This document shows, in pieces, positions 50,104 through 59,460 of a stretch of DNA of 64,000 nt. Origin of the DNA: Lactobacillus xujianguonis (GTDB taxonomy: Bacteria; Bacillota; Bacilli; Lactobacillales; Lactobacillaceae); contig NZ_ML136873.1 in the NCBI RefSeq assembly GCF_004009905.1, positions 83,310-147,309 on the forward strand, given 5' to 3'. Both the position numbers and the translations under genes were made by a program. Under the pieces are notes generated by a model. The model saw nothing but the letters and a program-made list of their open reading frames with translations. It did not search any database and was not told the DNA's origin. Within the stretch, counting starts at the first letter, position 1. The number at the start of each line of letters is the position of its first letter.

Positions 50104-52993
50104 ATGAAGAAAAATTATTTCTTAAAGAGTGAAGATCATCACCACTTTAGCCTTCGAAAGCTAACAATCGGTGTTGCTTCCGTTTTGCTTGGAACCACGT
50201 TTATGGTTTTGAGTGATCAACAGGCTCATGCCGCTGAAGTAAGCAGCAATGATCAAGGCAGTGTTGTAGTAGAGGACAAGACTGCGAGCGCAGAAGACGC
50301 ACAACAGAATGTGCAAGATGTAGATGTTAAAAATGTAGAGAATAGTGCTGAAACTAATAAGGAAGTTCAGATAGTTCTAACAAGGAACAAGCTGAAACTA
50401 CTACTTTCAACGTCAAAGAAGCCGCAGCAAATAAAAATGCTGTGGCTTCTTTGACGTTGAAAGTAAGTTTTCATGGGGCGGCTTTTTCGGTAGTCTCTTT
50501 GGCGGACCAACTAGTGAAAGCCAAAAGCAAAACACCGAACAAGCTGTTGCTACTAACAATCAAGCTAAAGCTCAAAACGTTGTTGCAACTGCTAACAATG
50601 TTAAGAGCCAAAAGGTTAATGCTAATAGTGACCAACAAGTAGAAGCTACTGCACAAAAAGCTGCGGAAAAAGTAGAGAAAGAAGCAGCTAAGCCAACAAT
50701 CGTTCCTACTGTAAAGGCCAACATTCCTGACACTTTCAAGAACCCAATTCACGTTAGTGACTGGAACCAATTTGATAGTGCCTTTAAGGACAGTGATGTT
50801 GACCAAATCGTTTTGGATAACGATATCAATGTTGACAAGCGCGGTGGCGATAAGATTGTTTATGATCAACGCGGCATTGCTAGAAATCTTGTAATTACTA
50901 GTGCTGGTGATAATCAATACTCCTTAAACTTTAACCGTCACTTTATGGGGTTGTTTGATCAAAACCAAAATAAGGGTACTGATTGGAACTTAGTATTTAA
51001 GAACGTAAATATTACTTCTACTAATAATACTTTTGCCCCAATCTTTACTAGAAACGTTAACGTTAAATATTCAAAGAGAGACACGATTACCTTTGATAAT
51101 GTTAACTTCAAAGGTCACCAACTTGCTCAAACTGATGCTGTTAACGTTGTCTTAGCAGGTAACGTTAATATTGATTCTACCCTTGAAGGAGGAGACGAAA
51201 ATGTTATCTTCGCTCACAGCGTAAAGATGGCTGATGGTGCTAACGTTAACGTTAAGCTTCGTCAAGCTTCATGGGTTGCAAATGACACCACTTGGAATGT
51301 TGGTGGTAGTGCTTTTGTTAGAACCATGTACAACGACAGTAACGATGCCGTAGTAATTGGCTCAGGTGCTAACTTTAAGTTCAACCCTGACCAAACTTAC
51401 ACTAACATCAAGGGCTTTGTCTTTGCGGATAAGGCAAACATGATTATTGCCGATGGTGCTCATGTTGAAATGAACATGGATGACGGTAACTCAACTGCAA
51501 TTTTAGCCCCACGTGAATTAGAAGTTAGACCTAACGCTGTTCTTGATATTAGAACTAAGCAAGATAACGCTGGCAAAGTAGCTTGGGGTGGCGACGTCAA
51601 CCTTGGTACTCACGTAGCACCAATCAGTATTGGTAACTACAAGTATGACAATGGTAATAGCTCATTCACCATTGATAAAGACGCTACAGTTAGAATTGTT
51701 CGTCAAAAAGACGGTGCTACTTTAGACTTGCAAGATGGTGCCCAAGGTACTCGTAAAGATGTAGCACCTGAAGAATATGCTCCATACTTAGGTAAAGACA
51801 GCAATGTCCAAACCATGGGTATGATTGCTATGTTTGGTATTCGTTCAGAAGACCACGTCAACTTTGGCAATGTTAAATATGTCAACTTGCAAAGAACTGA
51901 TTACCAACACGGTAATTTGCTTCGTCTTGAAGGTGGACACGACATTTCAGGTTCTAACGCTGCCATCATTAACGGGGATGCAGTTCCATTAGCTCAATGG
52001 CAAGCTGATAACTTCAGTAACAAGGCAGACTTTACTTGGGACATTAACCATCTTCACACTGAAAACAAGATGGGTAACTATACTTCTAACTACAACCTTA
52101 GAGGTCAAAGCACTGGCAAAGTATCTAACTGGAGACAATTCTACGATAAGGACACGAAGTTTGATCAATCAACCAGTACGGTAGCCTTTACTGATGGTAA
52201 GTCAGTTGAACAACACCAAAGCTTTAACAACAACTTCAGTTGGTGGAAAGCAAGAAGAATTGTCTTTGGTACTGTTTTTGCAACTCCAGTTGCAAGCATC
52301 AGTGACAGCAATGCTTTGACTACCCACGTTAACGCTAATGTTAACCAATCACCATCACTTAACACTGATAACATTGTTTTAACTTGGAAAGACAGCTCAG
52401 GCAACACAGTTAAGGCACCTAAGAACTACACCATCAACTGGGTAGCAGGACCTGATACTTCAGTTGCTACTAAGGGCGACTTAAACCGCAGCGGTAAAGT
52501 AGAGATTACTGTTAACGGTAAAACCCAGGAAGTAGTTGTCCCAGTAAGAGTTTTGGGCGCTGTTGTTAAGAATGAAGGTGCTAAGGTAAACCAAAACGAT
52601 CCTTCTACTTTGCCTTCAGCTGCTGACATGACTGATACAACTGCCGTAGATCGCTTCGGTATTGGCGATATCACTTGGAGTAGAGAACCTGATATTTCCG
52701 TACCAAAAGCTGAATCCTACGGTCAAGTCCAAGTCAACTACGATGACGGTACTTACCAAGTATTGAATCCTTATGTTGATGTCATTGGTGTAGAAGATGG
52801 TAGAGATCATAAAGATAATAAGGACCTCTATAGAGTTACGCCATTCCGTCAAAGATACATTGATTATAATGGTAAAGTTGCATACAAAACTGGATTGATG
52901 GTTCATTATCGGATTAAGTACACTGATTATGAGTATCCAGTTGGTGATCCACAACGAGTAACTTTGACTAAATGGATTGTGGAGAAAAATTAG
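50104..52993 (+). pseudogene. YSIRK-signal surface adhesin gene with two frame disruptions
   Basis: The first 89 or so codons encode a YSIRK signal peptide (HHFSLRKLTIGVASVLLGTT, cleaved near AHA). Frame is lost near 50369: one extra A in GTTCAGATAG would restore VQDSSNKEQAETTTFNVKEA in another frame. That frame runs into a 28-nt inverted repeat (50402-50465), after which the third frame continues as FSWGGFFGSLFGGPTSES to 52993. The large body (50813 on) resembles a right-handed beta-helix adhesin with an Ig/Rib-like region (PVRVLGAVVKNEGAKVNQND). No LPXTG ends it; a repeated C-terminal domain does. Confidence 0.8.
50402..50465. repeat. 28-nt near-perfect inverted repeat inside the disrupted YSIRK gene
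   Basis: 50402-50429 and 50438-50465 are reverse complements with one mismatch and an 8-nt spacer. The left arm encodes a sensible peptide (TTFNVKEAAANKN); the right arm is its inverted copy and coincides with the frame change. This pattern fits a template-switch duplication. Confidence 0.9.
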
Positions 52994-52994
52994 T

Positions 52995-53210
52995 ATGGCT
53001 AATAAGAAAATAGAATACGGTATGGAAAATCAAAATGATCATACCCTATACAGAAAAGTGACCTTTAGGCAGAAGTATATTGATTATGATGGAACTGTTT
53101 CTCGTAAAGAGGGCACAATTAAGAAGTATCGTAATCGTATTATTGACTTATCTATACCAGAAGGTCAAACAGGCAGAGTTACTTACTCTGCTTGGAAAGA
53201 TGCAGAGTAA
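52995..53210 (+). CDS. 71-residue protein matching the C-terminal domain of the upstream adhesin
   Basis: It begins 1 nt after the adhesin stop with GGAG 10 nt upstream. The segment LYRKVTFRQKYIDYDGTVSR aligns with LYRVTPFRQRYIDYNGKVAY at the adhesin end, and the pattern continues to the C-terminus (RVTYSAWKDAE against RVTLTKWIVEKN). It therefore looks like a detached tandem repeat of the anchoring or binding domain, either a separate small gene or a piece cut off by a stop. No signal peptide is present, which argues for a relic unless read through. Confidence 0.6.
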   Translation: MANKKIEYGMENQNDHTLYRKVTFRQKYIDYDGTVSRKEGTIKKYRNRIIDLSIPEGQTGRVTYSAWKDAE

Positions 53211-53239
53211 TTTTTTAATAAAACATAACGGAGAAAAGT

Positions 53240-55597
53240 ATGAAAAAGAATTTTTTAAATAGAAGCGAAGACCACCAACATTTTAGTTTACGTAAGTTAA
53301 CTATTGGTGTTGCATCAGTTTTACTTGGAACAACAGTAATGATTTTCAGTAATCACACTGTTCAAGCTGATGTAAATACTAATTCTGATCAAGTAAAGAC
53401 TGAAGAAATTAGTAAAAGCGCTGATGAGGTTAATAAGTCAAGCTTACAAGTTGCTGATGAAAGGGTAGATAGTTCAAAGGTAACTACACCTGTTGACTCT
53501 GATGCTTCTAAAGTAAATCAAAAAGTAGCTGATTCAACTGAAACTACTTCAAAATCCAATGAAAATAAAGAAGTAGTTAACAGTAAAAATGAAGAAGTTA
53601 CCGATGCTAAGAATGTTGGAACTACTCAAGATAAAAAAGCAGCACCTCAAGACATTAATAATAAAGGTATGTCAGATGAGGAAATCAAAAATGCAGTTCC
53701 AATTACGGATCCGGCTATTATTCAAAAGTACTATGAAGCTTTAGGATTTAAATCTCTTGAATTAACAGATGCTCAACTTGCAAAACTTGGCTTAGATAAA
53801 GACACCTACCTTAAAAATGGTGTTAAATATCGTGCTGTCGGTGAAGTTATTGCTGGACACTTTGATGGTCCAACTACAATTGTAAATGTTAGACCACCTC
53901 ATACAGCTAACGGTGACTTGATGGATCCAAATAAAGTGTATAATTATGTAATTAATTATATGAGCAAAAACTTTGATGGTGTTGCTGATCTTGAAATTGA
54001 CGAAAATCAAGGTATTGACTTTACAGCGCGATTAGCACCATATGTAAAAGGTGGGACTGTCTATATTAATAAAGGTAGCTCCCTTACAGAAGCTGATGCC
54101 AAGCGAGGCCTTCCATCAGAATATGATCAAGGTTATGGAAAAGTAACTTGGGATCAAGACGGAGACTTTAAAGTAGATACTAATAACCCTGGTTCATATG
54201 ATTCAGCAGTGGATGTCACTTTTGACAGTGGCGTTAAAGTTGCTACTGGAATGCATGTTGTCGTCGTCGATCTTAAAGGCAAGACAATCTACGACTCAGT
54301 AGGACAACCTGATATTGATACCAATCCAACAACTGTTATCACTGGTTATCCAGAAGATTCAACTAATATTCACTGGATTAACAAGCCAACTCCAGGAACT
54401 GAAGTTGGTACCCAAACTGATACAGTTCAAGTAACTTATCCAGATGGAAGCACAGGTAAAGCAAAAGTTACCTACATTACTTCAAATCCACAATGGGTAA
54501 CGCCAACTCCAACAACTCAAACTGGTAAAGTTCCAGATCCAACAACTGTTGTGACTATTAATCCTGGTAGTACTGACATTAAGCCAGGCCCAGGCGGTAA
54601 TACAACAGTCGAATGGAAGAAAACTTCAGATGTTACTAAACCTGGTACTATTACTGGTACAGTAACTGTTACTTATCCAGATGGAACTACTAAGGATGTA
54701 ACTGGACCAATCACTGTTACGAAAGATGATATTATTGAACATCATCAATACATCGGTGATGTAACCTTGGTTCGCCATGTTCACTTTGTTGAACAAGGTC
54801 ATGAAGATGTTGATTTGGCAACTCCAGTTGATCAACCTGTAGAGTTTAAGGTTTATGCTGATACTAAAGATGGCAAACCAATTGAAGGTACTTTTGTACT
54901 TGATCCAAAATCTGGTGAATTTGCTGCAGTTGCCGCAAAGAAAATTTCTGGTTACACAGTGATTCCTTCTCAAGCAGATGGGATTGCCGCTGAAGTGGCT
55001 AAGCCAACAATTAAGCATGCTAACCAAATAAACGGTGAAATTGATCTTGATCAATACATCAATTACACCAAGAATGCTAGTGAAACAGGTGAACCAATAG
55101 TTGAACCTGATAAACCAGTATTCCCAATTCCAAATCCAACTCCTGGTCCTGATACACCAGAGCCAACACCTACTCCAACTCCAGACACGCCAAAACCACA
55201 ACCAACTTCGGCCAAGCCTGAAGATGAAGATCAACCAGCTCCAACTCCTCATGCAACTAATACTCCTGAGGATGAAAACAAGACTGCTCCAGCTCCACAC
55301 GCAGCTAAGACTCCAGCAATGGATCAAAAGCATGCCAAGAAGAGCAACAAGTGGAACAACAATGGCCCACTTAACCGCTCAGAAGAAGGTAGAAAATGGG
55401 CTGCTGGTCCAGTTAAGGCTGAACAAGTTGCTGCTAACAAGCGTGCTTTAATGGCTGCTAACAAGGTAAGCTGCAAAGCTAAGGTTTTACCACAAACTGG
55501 CAGCAAGTCTAATGGCTTAATCGCTGCAATCGGAACTGCGATTGCTGCAGTTGGTAGTTTGTTTGGTTTTGCCAGCAGAAAAAAGCGTAATTTCTAA
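53240..55597 (+). CDS. YSIRK/LPXTG cell-wall-anchored surface protein with Rib/MucBP-like repeats
   Basis: This is a 785-residue adhesin-like protein. The YSIRK signal peptide (HFSLRKLTIGVASVLLGTTV, cleaved near VQADV) is followed by a Ser/Lys/Asp-rich spacer and a folded region (about 150-370). Two Rib-like repeats follow (VTYPDGSTGKAKVTY and VTYPDGTTKDVTGPITV). Next come a MucBP-like module (TLVRHVHFVEQGHEDVDLAT) and a Pro/Thr-rich stalk. The C-terminal sortase signal is LPQTG followed by a hydrophobic helix and RKKRNF. ACATAACGGAG precedes the ATG, as in the upstream YSIRK gene. It likely binds mucus or host surfaces. Confidence 0.92.
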   Translation: MKKNFLNRSEDHQHFSLRKLTIGVASVLLGTTVMIFSNHTVQADVNTNSDQVKTEEISKSADEVNKSSLQVADERVDSSKVTTPVDSDASKVNQKVADSTETTSKSNENKEVVNSKNEEVTDAKNVGTTQDKKAAPQDINNKGMSDEEIKNAVPITDPAIIQKYYEALGFKSLELTDAQLAKLGLDKDTYLKNGVKYRAVGEVIAGHFDGPTTIVNVRPPHTANGDLMDPNKVYNYVINYMSKNFDGVADLEIDENQGIDFTARLAPYVKGGTVYINKGSSLTEADAKRGLPSEYDQGYGKVTWDQDGDFKVDTNNPGSYDSAVDVTFDSGVKVATGMHVVVVDLKGKTIYDSVGQPDIDTNPTTVITGYPEDSTNIHWINKPTPGTEVGTQTDTVQVTYPDGSTGKAKVTYITSNPQWVTPTPTTQTGKVPDPTTVVTINPGSTDIKPGPGGNTTVEWKKTSDVTKPGTITGTVTVTYPDGTTKDVTGPITVTKDDIIEHHQYIGDVTLVRHVHFVEQGHEDVDLATPVDQPVEFKVYADTKDGKPIEGTFVLDPKSGEFAAVAAKKISGYTVIPSQADGIAAEVAKPTIKHANQINGEIDLDQYINYTKNASETGEPIVEPDKPVFPIPNPTPGPDTPEPTPTPTPDTPKPQPTSAKPEDEDQPAPTPHATNTPEDENKTAPAPHAAKTPAMDQKHAKKSNKWNNNGPLNRSEEGRKWAAGPVKAEQVAANKRALMAANKVSCKAKVLPQTGSKSNGLIAAIGTAIAAVGSLFGFASRKKRNF

Positions 55598-55738
55598 AAA
55601 ATAAAATTGTCAAAAATGTCATTTAACTAAGATAGAATCTTTATATTTGAGATATAAGGCCTAGCTTAGGGAGTTAAATAATCAAATAAAAACGCAATTG
55701 TGCTATCGGTTTAGCTGATAGAGGATTCAGAATTTTTG

Positions 55739-55773
55739 CCATGAACTTGTTTAAAAGTTCATGGTTTTTGTTT
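55739..55773 (+). terminator. Terminator between the LPXTG gene and fructosamine kinase
   Basis: CCATGAACTT pairs with AAGTTCATGG around a 6-nt loop and is followed by T5. Confidence 0.85.
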
Positions 55774-55800
55774 TATCATGATAAAAAGGAGGGATTGCTA

Positions 55801-56643
55801 ATGAAGTTAACACGCCAATGGCTTGAGCAGCTGCCGATTAAGGGCATTATTTCATGTGAAACAGTCCGCGGTGGTGATATTAATTTAGCCTATCGTCTTC
55901 ATACTCAAGATCAAGATTATTTTATGAAAGTGCAGCCACATCACCCCGCAACTTACTTTGACCATGAACAGCACGGCTTAAAAGAAATTGCGGCAGCTGG
56001 CGTCAACACCTTAACGCCGATTCATAGTGGCGCAATTCATGGCGATGCTTATTTACTCTTGAACTGGCTGGATGCAAGTAGTGGTAGTCAAGCAGATTTA
56101 GGCCGGCAAGTGGCTAAGCTGCACCAACATCACCGTGATCAGTTTGGCTTAGGTGATCATTATGAAACTAAAATTCTGAAAGAAGATAATCACTGGAATG
56201 CTAGTTGGCCTGATTTTTATATTAAGCATCGCCTCATGCCGGAAGTTACATATGCCAGACAAGTAGGACGCTGGAATGATTTTCGCGAAGAACATTTTCA
56301 AAGAATGGTAGAAAAGTTTAACGCTTATTATCAAGCTCATCCCGTTCAACCCAGCCTTTGCCACGGTGACCTTTGGTTTGGCAACGTCATGTTTGCGGCA
56401 GGGCAACCTTATTTGATTGATCCCGATGCCGTTTACGCTGATCGCGAATTTGACTTGGCGATGACGACTGTCTTTGGCGGCTTTAATGCCGATTTTTATC
56501 AAGCATATAACGAAGTCTACCCAATTAAGCCTGGAATTGCAGACCGCCTTCCTTGGTATCGTTTCTATTACTTGTGTATGCACCTTGATTTATTCGGTGA
56601 AAGTTACGGTCCAGAAGTCGATGAAATCCTGCAGCAGTACTGA
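55801..56643 (+). CDS. Fructosamine kinase family protein
   Basis: This is a 280-residue aminoglycoside-phosphotransferase-like kinase of the ketosamine-3-kinase family, which phosphorylates glycated amines so that they detach. The N-lobe is SCETVRGGDINLAYRL, then YFMKVQPH. The catalytic loop is SLCHGDLWFGNVMF, and the metal motif is LIDPDAVYADREFDLAM. ATG 55801 has AAAAGGAGGG upstream; a longer frame would begin inside the preceding terminator. It is monocistronic. Confidence 0.92.
   Translation: MKLTRQWLEQLPIKGIISCETVRGGDINLAYRLHTQDQDYFMKVQPHHPATYFDHEQHGLKEIAAAGVNTLTPIHSGAIHGDAYLLLNWLDASSGSQADLGRQVAKLHQHHRDQFGLGDHYETKILKEDNHWNASWPDFYIKHRLMPEVTYARQVGRWNDFREEHFQRMVEKFNAYYQAHPVQPSLCHGDLWFGNVMFAAGQPYLIDPDAVYADREFDLAMTTVFGGFNADFYQAYNEVYPIKPGIADRLPWYRFYYLCMHLDLFGESYGPEVDEILQQY
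55848..55863. other. parS-like site inside the fructosamine kinase gene (two mismatches)
   Basis: TATTTCATGTGAAACA differs from TGTTTCACGTGAAACA at two positions. Sites inside coding sequence are common for chromosomal ParB, but this match could be chance. Confidence 0.35.
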
Positions 56644-56677
56644 TTCTAAATTTTTTCTTAAGGCCAATTAAAAATAA

Positions 56678-56772
56678 TGACATTGTGTCACTCCGCTGAT
56701 ATTCTATAAACATAGCAGAAATGTTAAACCTAAAAAAACAAAGGAGGTCGTCTAATAGCAAGAAACTAAGAT
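56678..56772 (+). pseudogene. CsbD-like gene remnant: operator, promoter, ribosome-binding site and dead start
   Basis: TGACATTGTGTCA (56678-56690) matches the palindrome upstream of csbD at 13272. After it come a TATTCTATAA-like -10 and a strong AAAGGAGG. The next bases read ATAGCAAGAAACTAA where csbD reads ATGGCTAGAGAAAAT, so the start codon is lost and a stop follows at once. The remainder to 57034 has no supported frame. Confidence 0.5.
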
Positions 56773-56948
56773 CGATTTATGATCTTCAAATTCCTTATTG
56801 CTTATAGATGTTCCTGTTATTCCCTAACATGATTGATACACATCATCCTAATCCCTAAAACAATCATGTAATAGGACATCCATTAGTTGAGAAAGCTAAT
56901 GAAAAAATAAATTCTCGTTATTCTCATTCAACACAACTCCCTTTTTTA

Positions 56949-56989
56949 AAAAGTTCAGGATAGAAAAAGTCTATCATGAGCTTTTTTTG
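56949..56989 (+). terminator. Terminator upstream of exoA
   Basis: AAAGTTCA and TGAGCTTT with inner ATAGA/TCTAT form a stem, followed by T7. It has no live gene immediately upstream and may be left over from the csbD-like remnant operon. Confidence 0.75.
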
Positions 56990-57034
56990 TTTATACTTAA
57001 GTAAAGAAAACAGAAAGAGCAAAGGGGAGAGAAA

Positions 57035-57862
57035 ATGAGATTAATTTCATGGAATATTGATTCATTAAATGCGGCTTTAACTGGGACATCTGATCGTGCT
57101 GCGAAGACGCGCGAAGTTTTACATAAAATTCACGACTTAGATCCCGATATTATTGCCATTCAAGAAACAAAATTGCGGGCGACTGGTCCTACTAAGAAAC
57201 ATCAAACTGTCTTGGCTGAAGACTTCCCAGAATATGATTATGTTTGGCGTTCTTCAGAAGAACCGGCACGCAAGGGTTATGCCGGAACCATGTATCTTTA
57301 TAAGAAGGACTTAACTCCTAAGGCCACCTACCCAGTTATTGGGGCCCCAGAGCCGATGGATGAAGAGGGCCGGATAATTACCCTCGAGTTCCCTGATTAC
57401 TTTGTGACGGAGGTTTATACGCCAAATTCAGGCAATGGCTTGAAGCGGTTAGCTGAAAGACAAGCTTGGGATGAAAAATACATTGCTTATTTACAAAAGT
57501 TAGACCAAGAAAAGCCAGTTATTGCCAGTGGGGACTACAACTGTGCGCACACGCCAATTGATCTGAAACATCCCGAAAATAACCACCACTCAGCCGGCTT
57601 TACCGATGAAGAACGCCGCGATTTTACTGCTTTACTAGATGCCGGCTTTACCGATACTTTTAGAAAAATCAACGGCAATGTCGAAGGCGTCTACTCCTGG
57701 TGGGCTCAAAGAGTTCGGACGGCTAAGGCCAACAACTCCGGCTGGAGAATTGATTATTGGCTCACTAGCAACCGAATTGCTGATAAAGTAAAGCGGTCTG
57801 AAATGATCGACACGGGAAGCCGAGCTGATCATTGCCCGATCTTATTAGACATTTCTTTATAA
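57035..57862 (+). CDS. exoA: Exodeoxyribonuclease III / AP endonuclease
   Basis: This is a 275-residue base-excision-repair nuclease of the EEP fold. Its motifs are SWNIDSLNAAL, AIQETKLRA (catalytic Glu), EVYTPNSG, ASGDYNCAHTPIDLKHPEN (Asp/Asn), WRIDYWLTS and DHCPILLDI (catalytic His). It cleaves 5' to abasic sites and digests 3' ends. GGGGAGAG precedes ATG 57035. It is a single gene with a terminator. It is unrelated in role to the frameshifted EEP gene at 40 kb. Confidence 0.95.
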   Translation: MRLISWNIDSLNAALTGTSDRAAKTREVLHKIHDLDPDIIAIQETKLRATGPTKKHQTVLAEDFPEYDYVWRSSEEPARKGYAGTMYLYKKDLTPKATYPVIGAPEPMDEEGRIITLEFPDYFVTEVYTPNSGNGLKRLAERQAWDEKYIAYLQKLDQEKPVIASGDYNCAHTPIDLKHPENNHHSAGFTDEERRDFTALLDAGFTDTFRKINGNVEGVYSWWAQRVRTAKANNSGWRIDYWLTSNRIADKVKRSEMIDTGSRADHCPILLDISL

Positions 57863-57867
57863 AATTA

Positions 57868-57903
57868 TTAAAAAAAGCATTTTAAAATAATGCTTTTTTA
57901 AAT
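57868..57903 (+). terminator. Terminator after exoA
   Basis: AAAAAAGCATT pairs with AATGCTTTTTT around a short AT loop. Confidence 0.85.
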
Positions 57904-57954
57904 TGGTCTAAAGTGTATAATTAACTCATATTGATTTTTTTATGAGGTGAGCGT

Positions 57955-59374
57955 GTGAGTAAAGAAAACGACTGGAGCCTCGAACAAGATATTGTCTATA
58001 ATCGCTTAACGGCCTTTAAGCTGTTTGCAATGACAAGTTCGATGGTAATTTCTGTTAATGAATTGGCGCCATTCGGCAAAACTGGCCCCACAGCACTGTT
58101 TTATTTGCTGATAGCGGGTTTATCCCAATTACCCAAATGGCCGGCGAAATGGCGTCAATTGACGGCTGGGCCGAAGGCGGAATTTTCACTTGGGTGAAAG
58201 GTTCCTTGGGCGAGAAGACCGGTTGGGTCGCAATGTTCTATCAGTGGGTCCATATTACCGTCGGCATGTGTACCATGATGTATGTTGCCATTGGTGCTCT
58301 ATCGATTACCCTGAATACGCCATGGTTTAATACGACGCCGCTAGTGCGTTTTATTTTGATGATGGTTATTCTGTGGGGTGCAACGGCGATTCAAGTAATT
58401 GGCGTTAGAAAAATTGGTAAAATTGCGGAATGGCTTTTCATTTTAGGAATTGCTTTACCTGTAATTTGCTTGATTCTTTCTTTGTTTATGTCTTGCAAGG
58501 GCATCAATTACATATGGCAATTAATTGGCAGACCGTAATTCCACATCATTTAGATGGTGCAACTTTAGTTGCCTTTGTACCGTTTATGTTAGCCTTTTGT
58601 GGTGGGGAAGCATCAGCACCGCACGTTAAGAACTTGGAACATCCTCGTTCTTATGCCAAAGTAATGATCGGCTTGGCTGCTACAGCTATCTGTTTTGACT
58701 TACTCGGAAGTATGGCTATCGGAATGACTGTACCAAAGAATGAAATCGAAAATAGTACCGGTTTTGTTTATACCTATGGTAAGTTGCTAAACACAATTGG
58801 CTTACCAGGAGATCTATTACAAAAAGTTGTAGGTATTCTCTTAGCTTGCGGGGTGATTGGTGAATTAGGTAACTGGATTGCCGGCCCTAACCAAGGGATG
58901 TTTGAAGCTGCTAAGCAAGACTACATGCCAAAATATTTTGCTAAGGCAACTAAGCGCGGCGTACCTTTTAGACTGATGGTTTTACAATCATTGATTGTAA
59001 CTGTCGCCTCAGTGTTAATTACCTTTACCAGTGGTACAGATGCTGATTTTGCTTTCAACGTTTCCCTAGCTGCAACAACTGCGCAATACTTGATGGTGTA
59101 CATGATTATGCTAACGTCTTACATTGTCTTAAAGCATGAACATGAAGATTTGCACCGCACTTATTACATGTCCAAGAGTCCATTAAGAAGTACGATTATT
59201 GCTTGCATTGCGATGATCATTACGGTGGTTGCGTTCTTTGTCACCTTTATTCCCGCTAATGGTACTCCAGCCAACCTACGGACGGCTTATGTCATTTTGC
59301 TGGCAGCAATGTGTATCGTGGTCTTAATTATTCCGCTAGTACTGTATCGTTATAAGAATAAGTGGACTTGGTAA
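57955..59374 (+). pseudogene. APC-family amino-acid permease gene with two frameshifts
   Basis: Three overlapping frames make one permease of about 472 residues (YjeM/GadC-like). Frame 1 starts at GTG 57955 (GAGGTGAG ribosome-binding site) and runs to LFYLLIAG. Adding one T at 58119-58121 gives GFIPITQMAGEMASIDGWAE in frame 2. Adding one T at 58485-58487 gives LFYVLQGHQLHMAINWQ and the third frame to 59374. Both losses occur in GTTTAT contexts. The transmembrane pattern is otherwise complete (about 12 helices). It is either a recent pseudogene or an assembly error. Confidence 0.85.
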
Positions 59375-59393
59375 TTAAATATTAAAAATTTAG

Positions 59394-59427
59394 AATAGAA
59401 GCTCAACTTTTGGGCTTCTATTTTTAT
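59394..59427 (+). terminator. Terminator after the permease gene
   Basis: AATAGAAGC pairs with GCTTCTATT and is followed by T residues. It ends about 34 nt before the helicase start codon. Confidence 0.8.
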
Positions 59428-59460
59428 TTGGTTAAAATAGTGGTCGAAAGGATTTTACTG

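Noticed and set aside
54626..55333. 235-codon minus-strand frame opposite the LPXTG gene
   Set aside because: It is a Trp/Ser/Ile-rich antisense shadow of the repetitive Pro/Thr-coding region, with no ribosome-binding site.
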